Positions 42,706 to 54,400 of a stretch of 64,000 nt of DNA are shown piece by piece; position 1 is the stretch's first letter; each line of letters opens with the position of its first letter. The notes under the pieces were generated by a model. It did not search any database. It saw only the letters and a program-made list of their open reading frames with translations, and had not been told where the DNA came from. The stretch comes from Effrenium voratum. Taxonomy: Eukaryota > Sar > Dinophyceae > Suessiales > Symbiodiniaceae. Both the position numbers and the translations under genes were made by a program. The stretch covers positions 117,501-181,500 of the forward strand of contig CAUJNA010000194.1 in assembly GCA_963377175.1 (NCBI GenBank), written 5' to 3'.

Positions 42706-45310
42706 TGGTACCGGAGCCAAAAAGATCGGCAGAGAGGCCTTGCGGATTTCTAGCTGCACGTGGGCAGTTGGCAAATCGACGAGGCCCTTGTCGAATCGTT
42801 CCTCGCTGCTTGCTGATTTGTAGGCTCACCAAGTCAAGGGATACAATCATCAATGTGTATTTATGTCAATAGATATATGTATACTGATGCGTGTATATAT
42901 ATATACACATATAAATTGAATGTGCATGTATATGCGCAAAACAAAAGAGGGTTTCAACACGTTTGGCTTCCGCAGCCGTTGCCATCCTCGGGCTCATCAG
43001 CGGCACTGCCGACGCAGCCACAAACAGCATGTTGGAAGAGTTTGCACAGAACATGTGAAAAGCTAGCCTGACGACCAATCATCCTTTTGGATTCGTATTC
43101 CTCAATTTTGCCGCGCCTCGAGTGCTGAGGCTTGACCTGAAACAATCGCCTTTTCAGCGCGAAGGTTTGCAGCCATCCCGCCTTTCAATCGACAAGGGGA
43201 TGGCGTTTGGCCCTGTCCTTCAGCCGGCAAGTGGTCAACTTTGCAAAGCAGTGCATGTTGGGGCGCGGGGTAAAGCCACTGTGCCAATGGACTGCTCACG
43301 ATTTCCTTCTTTCTGCTTTTGGGGGCTTGGTGGGATAGTCAACTCAATTGGGGCTTACCTCAAACATTCCTGGTTGGTTGTTCAGCAAGCCTTCAGTTGG
43401 GTGAGTTTGACTCAGGGGTTATCGAGGGAGCCATGCCATCGCCCTGCCTAGGGGATGGCCGCCAGTGCCTGGAACGTCAGCACCCAGGGAGGCCAGGAGG
43501 TCGACATCGACCCAAGCCCATGGTGAGGGTACGTATGGTACGTGATTCAATCCCAAGCTGAATGGCAAACCTGCCGGTCCAAATGGCCCGGCTTTGACTC
43601 CGTTGTGAAGCAGGCTGCTTGAAACGAAGCTGTTGAGAAGAGCAGGTTGGAGGAGACATTCCCTACCTTTCGTTTACGCAATGCATTCGAGGCATGAACG
43701 GAGAAGTTGGGAAGTTGGGTGGGTTGGTGGGTAAGTGGGTGTGGATGGGTGCGTGTGGATGGGTGGGCCAGCCGGCTGGGGGTGATGCTAGGCATGATGG
43801 CAACACATGGTCCGGAATTGTACTTGTCGGGGCAGGTCCAACTTTCTGACTACCCCCAGAGTAGACTTAAACCCAGGGATGGTTCAGTACCCCCAAAAAG
43901 GGGAACCCCTGCAGTCAAGTCTGAAGGGGTGCTGGGTGCCAGAAGTGGGGGAGGACTAGCTGATAAACGGCTTGGGTGTGGAGCGGTGTCCCCAAACCTC
44001 GGAGTTTCGTGACGGTGCATACTTTTTCTTTGACCTACTGCCTCGCTTTTCCAGCAGAGCTCTGGTGTGGGGCTTTTGACTCATGTGAACATGTTGGCAT
44101 GGTTGGCTTTTGGAGGACTTGCAGCTCAGCTCCCCGCGCCGAGGGGTCCCTTTTGTGTCTCGCACACCACGCGCGAGGCCTCGATGCGCAGTCCCTGGAA
44201 GGTGTGCCGTGTGTCGCTGCAGCGCCTTGCGGGTAGGGTGTTTGGAGAGGAGGACAGCTCAACAAATGTAGACACTTGAAGGTGCTGTGTGGTGCAATCC
44301 CAGAGGCCACTCGGAGCCATACCATCTCACCCAACACCGCCCACTTGACTTGGCATTCTCGCAGCTTTTTGCCCAGACCCGTTTTTGAGAGACCTCATCA
44401 TCAAAGTCACAGCCTCCCTTGCCAATGTGGGAGTGGGCTCGCCTATGCTCCCCTTTGGTGACGAAGCTTTCCCTTTTCGTGAGTCTTGGAGGGCCCATGG
44501 AGGTCCCAACGGGAGACAAGCGAGCTGTGCACCCTTCGTTGGCCTTCAAATTGCTACCGAGCCGAAGTAACATGTCACAAAGCAAAGCTGTGCTGCGTAG
44601 CATGGCCTCCACCAGCAATGATGGCTGCGGTTTATGGCGCAATGCTCGGCGGCTTTGCCGCGCCTCAGCTGGACGTGGGCAAGTAACTGAAGCGTCACGG
44701 GAGCGGGGACTCAGGGTCCCATGAAAATAATTGGATGACCTACCCTACTTGTTTGCAATATGTCCGACTGTCCAAGCAATCCTTGGAAGAGGACAAACTG
44801 CATTCAAAGGCAAAGTCGTTTTGGCCATGCAGGGTGTGGATGCTAGCATGTGTTTTGGGGAGGGCTTCCCATGAATGTTCCAGGGGACCTTTATTTTCTG
44901 GCAGACGCGTTTACCCGTCTAGCTCCGGCGTGATTGGGCCTGGTCAGCCTTTGCTGAAGTCGCTCCTTTTCAGGCCGATTGCTGGACCAGCAGCCGCGCT
45001 GGCTACGCATCTCCTCTCCGTGTCACAGTGCGGTGCACTGGGCACATCCAGGCGGGCTGATTGCCAGGCCTAGGCACTCACCATTGCAACCCACCCTCCT
45101 TTGTGGCAGCAACTGGAAGGCTGAAGGCAGACAAGGGAAAAGGTCGGCCTCAAGTAAGCCATTGCGAAGTTGAACTGATTCCTCAGCACCTCCGCTTGTG
45201 GCCGCATATGGCAACGTACGGTTAGCAGGCTGGATTCATTGCAATGGAATAGCCTAGAGTGGCTGAAACACCAGGGGAAGATGCCACCAGTCAAAAAAAT
45301 GAACAGAGCC
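42706..45310. other. No gene confidently supported
   Basis: Intron-like. Holds a TATA/TGTA-rich stretch (42860-42935) and a GGTTGGTGGGTAAGTGGG run (about 43715-43775). A helical segment near 44160-44280 (MRSPWKVCRVSLQRLAGRVF followed by GEEDSS) may be one more exon, but alone it is weak. Confidence 0.35.
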
Positions 45311-45312
45311 AA

Positions 45313-45560
45313 CTTTGAAGGAACAAGCACGTGCAAGCTCAGAGGCAGTGGCAGAGTTGGTATTAAGCCGTGACCAAGTTCTCGCATATTTTTTGGTAGG
45401 CGGGAATGGCGGAGTGAAGCAGGTGCCTCTCGCAGGTCCATCCTGGGAGAGCGTGCGCGCCGATGACAAGAAGTGGGTGGACATTGAGGAGCACAGCAGA
45501 AATGCAGATGAGGCTTGCGGAAGGATGCAAGAAGAAAGTGAAAGGCTCAAATCATCTGAC
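45313..45560 (+). CDS. Further coiled-coil exons
   Basis: LKEQARASSEAVAELVLSRD (about 45317-45380) and, in the same frame, SVRADDKKWVDIEEHSRNAD followed by EACGRMQEESERLKSSD (about 45450-45560). The stretch between the two, with LAYFLVGGNGGVKQVPLAGP, has intron-like composition and a CCATCCTGGGAG|A end. Charged helical character matches the other coiled-coil exons. Identity unknown. Confidence 0.4.
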
Positions 45561-48429
45561 TTGATAGGTCTCATGGGCTGGCTACTGCACCTGCTGCAAG
45601 CGACCACTGTCGCTGACCTTGACCAGCCCCTCCCCTGCGGCAAAGCGGCGGCGGGAGGCTGGGCGGCTTTGAAGTTGTCTCGGTTTGCATTTTTGTTCCG
45701 GGCATTTGTGGATGCACTTTCAGGACATGGTGCTTTTTAAAGGTCAGCCCAAGCATCCAAACAGCCCTCTTTTCTTAGCTGGTTCTCGGGGCGCGTTGTT
45801 ACCCTGCACGTGACGTGGGTAGTGGATGGCTGGGTTTTACTTGCTGCATTCTTCGGCAAGCCAAGCAATCAAGCATCCTGCTCCGTTCCCATCCCTGGGC
45901 CCTTTGTGGGCTGCCCTGTTGGCAGGAGGCTCCAGCAAGCAGCGGCAAGATCCCTGGCTTAGCTTGAACAGATGTCCTTCGTTTCAGTCTGGTTGTCACT
46001 AGTTGGCTGCAGATTTGTTCGAGTCATTTAGCAGCTTCATCTTCTTTCTCTGGGGTTTCTGCCTGTGAGATCAGCAGCTGAGGTTCGCCTATGTGGTGTG
46101 CATTTGGGGCTTCAACCCTGAGTATGTCCTTGGTGCCATGGTCCTGGCTCATTCCTTGAAGAGGACATCTTGGCGTCTTTTTGCGCGCTCTTTGCGGATG
46201 CAGCTTGTGCCAATTTGGGTGAAGTGCCAGGACAGGCACCAAACATGACATGGTGCTGCTTCACACGAGCGACGTGCCCGTCAAGGTGAGGTCTTGCGGG
46301 GCTTTTGGCTCAATTCTTTGCCCAGTGGCTTCCGAATGTCTGAGGGGCTTCCGCAAGCATGCTCGAAATGCTGGGCCTCTCTAGGTGGAACCTTTGCTTA
46401 GTTGATTGAATGGGCTCAAATTGGCGGACCCCGTGGATTCCCTTGCTTTCCCTTGAGTTGACCTTTGCTTTCTGTTCAGTTTCGCTTAGGCTTCCCTTTG
46501 AAAGACATCCCCCCCGGTTGAGCCACCGAGCTTCAGAAAAAGACATCCCTCCGGTTGATGGCCTTACAGGCCATCGGACTCCTAGAGCGCTGTGGCTGGA
46601 AGCCACGCGAGGAGCGGACGGGTGGAAGAGGGGCGCTGGATAACTCGGCTGATGAACATGAAGCCTGCAATGAAGCCCCAACAAATTGGGTTCCATGTCA
46701 ATTTGCAGGGGGATATGTGCTCCTTTTGGATGGTCTTTTAGGCGATGTTTAAATGGTGACATAAGAAAGGAAACCCGGCTTTATGTCCCCCTTACTGATT
46801 CGATTAAACACAGGGTCTCCTGGACTTCCTTTGGGAGAGTTGGATGGACAGATTATTCAACAGTGGTTGGATGGTGGCTGTGACAGCGTTTACGCTTTCA
46901 TCCTCGGTTGTGATGGGGCCAAGTGGCATGAGAGACCTTGGGGCCATTTTGGCTCAAGAGGCATTGAGAAGAACCGCCTCCCCCCTTTTTGGTGGGACGG
47001 GGAGGGGGGACGAGGGCGTCATTTTGAAGGGCGGGAGCTTTCCGTCAACCTTTGCTGGGCTACCATTTGGGCATTCGGGAAGCCTGGCTCCCCGGAACGC
47101 CCGGTTGGCGATCATCTTTCTCGCAGACAGACCGCGGTCTTATTGCGTGGAAGGCTGCCGGTGAAGCGAGGGCAGGGCCACCTTGCGGGCGCTTCTCAGG
47201 CCAACCCCTTCTAAGACTCTGTCTGGCAGTTCGCCTTTGGTATTAAGACGGTCAAGTCGATACAGCCCCTGCTAGCGCCGCGGCCTCGAACTCTTCGACC
47301 CACCCCGCCTCTTCATCCTGGCGGCTAGGAATCTCCTAGCCACGCCCGCAGCCCTGCTTGGTCTGGAGCTCATCATGTCAAACGGTGCTCACACGCCTGG
47401 CTTCAATCCAGCCCTACGACTCCTACACGGGCGTCATGAGACGCTGGAGCGGGTCGGTTTGGATGAGTCTGCTTGCATCCTTTTGTAGATCTAAGGCCCC
47501 CCTTCCCCCAGCTGCAGGGGGGGGCGGGGCGCTCAGGTCTGGGGGTGGCTGGGTTTAACCCGTCCGGCCCCTACACTCGTTTTCTCGGAGAATACCTTTT
47601 CTGGTTTGTGCCTACCTCTGGATTTTCTAGGATTTTGCCAACAGACTCGGGAATTCAGGCAAAAGGAGTGAGTGTCGATTGTGTCCACTGCGCTGTGGCC
47701 TTTACTGGCAACTCGAGCATGGTTGGCGGGTCCTTAATCATTGTTTACCGGGCCTTTTGAGCAAATTCGCGCCTGAATTTCTCAAAAGGCCATCCTGTCC
47801 ACTGCCCTAGGACGCATTCTGCACAAACAGGTCGGTCGACAAACGAGACTGTTAACGTTTGGGGCCCGCGCTAGCATGCATTCTTCACGTAACACTTCCG
47901 TCGCACAGCAGGGCAATTCTTCACCTTCCTGCAGGGTAACGTTCCCTCATACCCTTGCATCCGCCAACATGGAACCTCACAGCGGACCGGTTTCCTGAAA
48001 AATGCAAATTCTTTGCTGGCAACATGGACAGGATTGCGACACACCCTCATCTTCACTTTCCCGCATGTTTTCTGAGGGGTTTCTTCATTCAGATGCAAAT
48101 CCAGGTGGAGTACGTCGAGGCGGTTGGCGCGCTCTATGGGAACCACTGCAGGGAGGGCCGCTTTGCAGATGTGCTCCTAGGCCCAAGTTGGAAAAGAGCT
48201 GGGTTCCAATCACCGGGATGATGCTGTTGGACGTTTTTGCCTTTCACCATGAAGGTTTTGGAAGCGCTGGTGCTTAGTTAGCCTATTTTTTGGTGAGTCA
48301 TGATGCACAGCCGGCTGTGATGGTTATCAGCCACATGGCTCCTCAGTGCATGTGACTCTTCATTTCCGGACTCATTCGGCCCAAGCGGAGAGCGTAACAG
48401 ACACCTCGAGCCACAAACAAGCGGTGGCC
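45561..48429. other. Intergenic or intronic; spliced-leader relic inside
   Basis: Apart from the spliced-leader relic at 46943-46958, I find only weak exon-like stretches, such as VEYVEAVGALYGNHCREGR (about 48102-48160) after CAG. No family recognised. The stretch 47200-47800 is C/T-rich with no coding support. Confidence 0.35.
46943..46958 (+). other. Relic of dinoflagellate spliced leader
   Basis: GCCATTTTGGCTCAAG is an exact match to the last 16 bases of the conserved 22-base dinoflagellate leader. By chance a 16-base match is expected far less than once in a window of this size. It is followed by AGGCATTG and not by an intron beginning with GT, so it is not an SL-RNA gene. It lies 1.47 kb upstream of the RPL11 start; no intron-free gene directly after it could be identified. 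Confidence 0.7.
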
Positions 48430-50727
48430 ATGGCGGACAAGTCTGAGTGCCCTGGCAGAGTGTGTGCAAAGTGGGTGGGGTGAGAGGCGGGCGTCTGCTG
48501 TTGATGCAAGAGATCAGAAGGAAATTGGCTGCAGGCTTTCCTCCGCCCAATGTTGAGCAGACATGTACTAGTCCGTGTTTCATTGGGTCTGGAGGACCTG
48601 ATGTTTTCTTCCCCCCAGGCTGACCCAAAGAAACCATTGGTATTATTGTCTGCTCATGTTAGGAACCCTATGCGGCAGATCCGGGTGGAGAAGCTGGTGC
48701 TCAACATCAGTGTCGGCGAGAGTGGCGACCGCTTGACCCGCGCCGCAAAGGTTTTGGCCACTTGGCACGGGAAACAAGCCCGGGGTTGGGCAAAGCGAAA
48801 TTTGGGCCATCAGGCCAACGCCACTTGGATTAACGCCACAAAGGTGTAAATTTGTCGGTTGGCCCGAACCTCTTCGTGCCCTGCAATCATGGGCTTGCTT
48901 CCCTTTGTATGTAGCCTTGGGGCAGCCAGAAGTTTATATTTTTTTTCAACTCGTCTTTTGACGTATCTGAAAGCAACTTTCAAACACAACAACACCATAC
49001 CATTCTACTGCTACACACATTTCTTGAGTTTTAGGTTCACTTCGAAGAACGAGATAGGTTGATTAAGAAAGCAAGAAGGAAGTGAATACTCTCGTGTTTC
49101 AATTGTCTTGCTTCCATTTATCAATGAACTCATCCGCGGTTTATTCTTGCCTGACACCGTTTGGCTATCGATGATATTGTATTTGACGGCGTAGTGGTAC
49201 TCAGAGGTAAGAGATGCGTTGTTCCTGATTGCTGAGAAAGCCTTGCTCCGAAACACCGCTCAGGAACAGCTTACAGAGCAGCAGCCGGTCTTCTCCAAGG
49301 CCCGCATGACCATCCGTCAGTGGCGCCTCGGGACAGTGTGCCATTGTTTGTTTTTGCCTTTGAGCCCTGGCAATCACCCTTTCCGGCCTGGTTGGGTCGA
49401 TTGATTGGTTGGTGGGCGGGTAGGTTGGTTGGTCGGCAGGCTGTGGGGTGCTTAAACACAAGGTTCTGACTGTGTTGCTCGGGCGGGTTGGTATTGTGTT
49501 GCTTTGGGGTAGGAAGGGTTCGGGGTGATGTTTGGCTGAATCAGGATGGGATTTAATGTGATTTCTTGTGGGGTCGGTTGAGGGTCTTTTCCTCGCACTA
49601 GATTTGGTCAGTGCCGCCATTGAGAGGATCCCTGGCTGTTTGCCTGCAGTGGGTGAGCATGTTTGCTCTGGCTGCTGGTTGTGCGACGTTTTTCAGGCCG
49701 CCAAAAAACAGCTGCATCGTATAATCCTGGTGGGTGGTGGTGGTGGTGGTGGCGCTGTTTCTGTTTCTTGTTGGATTATCAAAGGCTTTTTGGAAACCCA
49801 CACCCCGATGACACCAGATGTTCCTCCCACTCAGGCACAGACAGGGGTCATTTGCTAGACGCTGATCTGAGGAGCGTCCGACGCAACGAGAAGATCGCCT
49901 GTCATGTCACCGTGCGGGGGGAGAAAGCCGAGGAGAGCCCAGAAAAACGGATTGAGTGACAAAGAGCTCAAGAGCCTGGAGACATTGCATGTACGGGGGC
50001 CATGTCAGAATACACTCATCAAGGGCGCGGCTTGTAGCCGCGTGCAACAGAAGGTCGTGATCCAAGATGCATGCACTTGTGCTCATGCGGGCCCCGTGAG
50101 CTTTCAACACATTGCTAATTGCTGTTTACCCTCCCCAAGGATCTGCCGGTCTTTGCACCTGGCGCAATTCTTTGCAGGAGATTCTGGAGAAGGGCCTCAA
50201 GGTGAAGGAGTACGAGCTGCGCAAGAAGAACTTTGCCAGGAACGGCAGCTTCGGTTTCGGGATCACCGTGCCCTGGCGCGAAGGGGTTGCTTTGTGATTC
50301 TGTGGGCTTTGTGATGCTATGGCTTTGCCCCCGGCGCACATGTCAGTTGATTGGTGCCGCGGCTTTGCACGATGGACTCTTCAACCGAGGAGCACATTGA
50401 CCTGGGCATCAAGTACGACCCTGGCACCGGCATTTACGGCATGGATTTCTACGTCCACCTCTCCCGGCCAGGCACCCGTGTGAAGAATCGCAAGCTGAAG
50501 GTTGGCAAGATCGGCGCTTCCCACAAGCTCAAGAAGGAGGATGGCCAGAAATGGCTTCTTGGCCACATGATCATCTTCCACGTTTTACCTTTGTTGGCAC
50601 GTACGTGACTTTGTTTTCCAGGGCCACTGGCCATTTCACTTTGAGGAAATTCTCATGGACTGGAGGCGCCGCATTTCACGAGAAGCTGAGGTTCCAGACC
50701 AAATACGATGGCATCCTTCTGAACTAG
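48430..50727 (+). CDS. 60S ribosomal protein L11 (uL5), seven exons
   Basis: Component of the central protuberance of the large ribosomal subunit; binds 5S rRNA. Exons: 48430-48440 (MAD plus two bases of K), 48663-48756 ([20 protein letters not shown] ... RAAKVL), 49264-49322 ([19 protein letters not shown]), 49872-49932 ([20 protein letters not shown]), 50178-50267 ([20 protein letters not shown] ... GFGIT), 50390-50553 ([20 protein letters not shown] ... EDGQK), 50691-50727 ([11 protein letters not shown], stop TAG 50725-50727). All phases join to give 171 residues, the usual length. Donors read GT, GC, GC, GA, GT, GC; acceptors are all AG|G. At the fourth intron GAG is present on both sides, so its exact edge is ambiguous by three bases. 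No lesion was seen; it looks functional. Confidence 0.93.
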
Positions 50728-51430
50728 GCCCTTAGGAGCAGCATGACAGAGAGGACGGAGGTGACGCAAAAAAGAGCGCACAGATGAGCCAGATACACCG
50801 ACACCAAGGGCCCAATCAGGTCAGGCATGTGCGGCCGCATAGCAAACATGGACGCAAACAACATATTGAGTGGCTCGGGTGCGGAAGCTACCAGCTCTGT
50901 GTTGCATCCGTTTCAAACTTGGCAACAGACTCCGTAGCGTAAATAAATGTGACCGTGCAGTTCCTTGAAGGCGCACGTTTGTGCACGTTTGCAAACGTGT
51001 GTGCTGGGGTGCGCCTCGGTAACCAAAAGCAGCACAACAGCTTGGCATGAACGGGCACTGCCCTTGCAATCATTTGACGCACGCTTACATTACCTTCAAT
51101 CCCAGGGCAACAAGCTGTTGACAAGCACTCGAGGAATCCTCCGTGCTTTTTCGACAAGCATGCGAAGCTCCTATACAAAAAAATATTGCGCCCCTTGTGA
51201 CGTGCCGTGCGCCACCAGCTAAACACCATAGTAGGTCTCTTTCTTTAGCGATGCATCCCAGAGAACCGTCCTTTCGACACACGCCGGCCGCCAAGGTTTA
51301 CCAAACTCAGGCTGGGTGGGCGCTTGTATGAAAGCAGAGACTAAGTCGTGGCTTGCCTATGTGTAGCACTTGTCCTGCTTAGCATATACTTGGCATGGTT
51401 TAGCGGCCTCAGCACGTCGATGCCTGCAAG
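50728..51430. other. Between RPL11 and GT8; no gene recognised
   Basis: Should contain the 3' end of RPL11 transcription and the 5' part of the GT8 gene. I could not find the N-terminal GT8 exons. No AATAAA-type signal is expected in dinoflagellates, and none is claimed. Confidence 0.35.
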
Positions 51431-54400
51431 GGTCTTCGGCCTTTTCGAGTACGAGAAGGTACTTCTCATGGATGCCGACTTGCTTGCCACTTGTCATTAT
51501 TGCTACTACCCGTCACCATTGACTGGTGAGGTGTCATTGGTTGTGTCTCATCCTGCTGTTCACCTCCAGAAGAACAGATGCCAATCTCATTTTTCGCTCT
51601 CGTATGCTGAACCACCACCCGCCATGGGCGCCGTTAAGCCAGCTTAACATGCAAAGCCAGAAAGTCAGGCAAACAAGAACAATATCAATTCCAACCGTGC
51701 TACCATACATAAGGTCAAAGTCACATCGTGCCGTGCCAGCTGTTAATAATGGCTCGGAAAGAAACATCTCTTTGCTTCCCTTCTCGCCTTAGTGTTTTGT
51801 GCGCTTTTTCATGCTTTGTTGCATGTTGTGTCAGGCTCTTTTAACATTGCACATTTGCACTGCCAACAGACGTTTTTTGGTCAGCTGTTGCTTTTCATTG
51901 TGTTTCGGGCTTGTGTGTTTTTTGTTGTCATGCTGCCCTCGTGCACGACTGTGTCATGCATTGATGCTATTATTTTGTTTGGCAAAACATCTGATGCTTT
52001 GCTTGGTGGTTTTGATTGCGTTTTAGAACAGGATGCATCGCACAAAGAACATTTCAGTTTGTTCTGGAGTCAATTCGGAGTCTCCGTGGGTTCCACATGT
52101 GGAGACTCGCCCGTTCAAGGTGTGCAGCAACATCGACGAGCTCTTCGAGCTGCCGGCGCCTGCGGCCATGGGCCGCGGCCCTTGGAGCGGGTATCGCCAT
52201 GGCCAGCGCATGAACGGCCGGGTGGGACATGGGCGGGATTCGGCGGGATGGACTGGGAAGAAAGAGGAAGAAAGATGAAGAGAATTGAATTTCAATTTTT
52301 CAATCAGCTCTGTTTACTTGGCGCAGGGAGCTACTTCTTTGGCGGCACTCGCCCGGGCCCATACGGCTGGAATCAGTCGCCTCTTGGCATTGCAACGCTT
52401 CAGACGGTGTGGTGAGTTCGAATTCCTGGGATTTGCTGGGCGTTGCAACCCCGGAAACCTCCTGGCTCAGTTTGTGGCGGTTTGAGCTTGGCGGAAAGAA
52501 GGTGTGTCCGTGAACTTTTGCAGACGTGCTGTGACATGCTTCTCAAATGATTGGCGCCGCTTCTCGAAACTGCCTTCCGCCGCCTCTCACAGATGTGATG
52601 CTTGTCGCACATGTGAATTCTTCTCCACTGTTGCGGTGTTTTTCCTGAAGCTGGAAGCAGGTGCTAGCATTGCTAAATTACCAATTGCAGCGCTTCACTA
52701 AAAAGCAGGTATAGGATTGCAAGAGCAACCACTAAGCGCATGTGATACATATTTCAACCAGGGCCACGCGACCAGCCAGCCATGCTGTCCGACTTTACGC
52801 AAGGTGACCTGACAGATGAGCCCCCGGCAGAGGTTGGACCAACAGGGCGGCCGCTAGAGCAAGACGCTCGCGAGTCGCAAAACTCCCCACAGTCAAGGAG
52901 GCAGACACCCAGTGCTAGTGTTGGTGCCAGCGAGGAGACAGCCTGTCAAGGATATTCAACCGCAGCGGATCCGCCAAAGTTCAGTTTCGGATTGAAGTGC
53001 CCTGGCAGCAATCAAGCGAGCCGGATGCCGGGGGGGGGGTTGGTGAGTGGGCATGGGAACCAAGGATCAAGCAAGGCAAGGAAAGGTTCAAGACCCCCGG
53101 GCCCGGCAGCTACTTGCACCACACTGACTTCAGTTCCCGGTACAAGAAAACGCCCAGCTTCGGCTTCGGTACCACCTCCAGGCCTGGGTTTGCAGTTTGT
53201 CAAGTTGATTGCAATTTCAAGTGTTCCTCGCCAAGTAGCCGGGAGCAAAGACTCGTTCCTTGCCTGCTCCGGATAGGACGGTCCTCAGAGCCTTTCTCAG
53301 AACCTGAATCTTTCTGGGGCGCTGTCCAGGAAGGAGCGCCTCCCCAACAAGAACCCGGGCCCTGGCAGCTACGTGGATCCTGCGCCTCGGGTGCCGCCCA
53401 TCTCCTGCACGCCCAGACGGGAGGAGGTGAAAACCGTGCGGAAGGCTCCGGGGCCCGGCGCGTACAACCTGCCGGAGGCCGATTGCGGGGTTTCAAGTTG
53501 TGCTTTGGCAATTGAGCACATACTCCGCAATCTTCAGATATTGCGTGCTGCTGCCCTGCTACAATTGAAACATAACGGGGAACATGCGCACAAACGGGTG
53601 CCTTTTTGCCACCTTGGGAGTCGATGGAGATCTAGCACCTACAGGGCCCGGGCACCTGTCCAACTTTGAAGGGTCCCTCCAGGCTTCCAGGGTTTTTGCC
53701 ACCACGGTCTTGCAAGCGTGAAGACCTCCATCCAAGCCCGAAATCGGGCAGGGAGGTAGAACCATGCGATGTTGTAGTCGATGATCGTGCCATAGGGACT
53801 GCTATAAATGTTCTTGACATCACACAACTTGGGCATGTAAAAGCAAACGAAGAGCCACCGTCGGATAGCAGCCCGCCCATCCACGGACGCCACCTTGCTC
53901 GCGTGTGACGTGCCCCAAAACTGTTCAGCGACAGCGAGTGCACAGCTCACACATATTACAGAGCGAGCTTGCGCAGGGACGGTACCCTGACTGTCTGCCG
54001 GTCTACCGGTCTGATCTATGCAAGCCCCACAATCAAAAACTAGGGGTTCAAAGAAGGCTCTACCCTTGTCCAGCCTGCGCTCAAGCAGGACCGCTTTGTT
54101 CTGCGACCGTCCGCCCTGGCAACCTGCGACGCCTTCTGATCTGCAGGCCTCTTATCATCGGACTCTGCCGCCTTTGACGGTTTAGAACCTTGCTTGCCTT
54201 GGCAAACTGTTGGACCTGCTCATCATCCCAGCTGCCATCCAACAGTACATGTCTATGAAGTTGACAGGAAACCACCGCCCCGGTCTGAAAGAACACGCCG
54301 GGTACTCCCCTCCTTGCTTGGCAGTGGCGGCGCGGACAGTTTCACTTTCAAGCAAGTCCCTCGCACCCAATCCAGCCAAGGTCGGACGAAAGCCCAGGAT

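Noticed and set aside
46303..46314. TTTTGGCTCAA, possible third spliced-leader relic
   Set aside because: Only 11 matching bases, broken at the final G; expected by chance often enough.
48751..48756. GT donor at 48751 for RPL11 intron 2
   Set aside because: Using GTTTTG as donor would drop the conserved Val-Leu of AAKVLEQL; the GC donor at 48757 keeps them and the phase.
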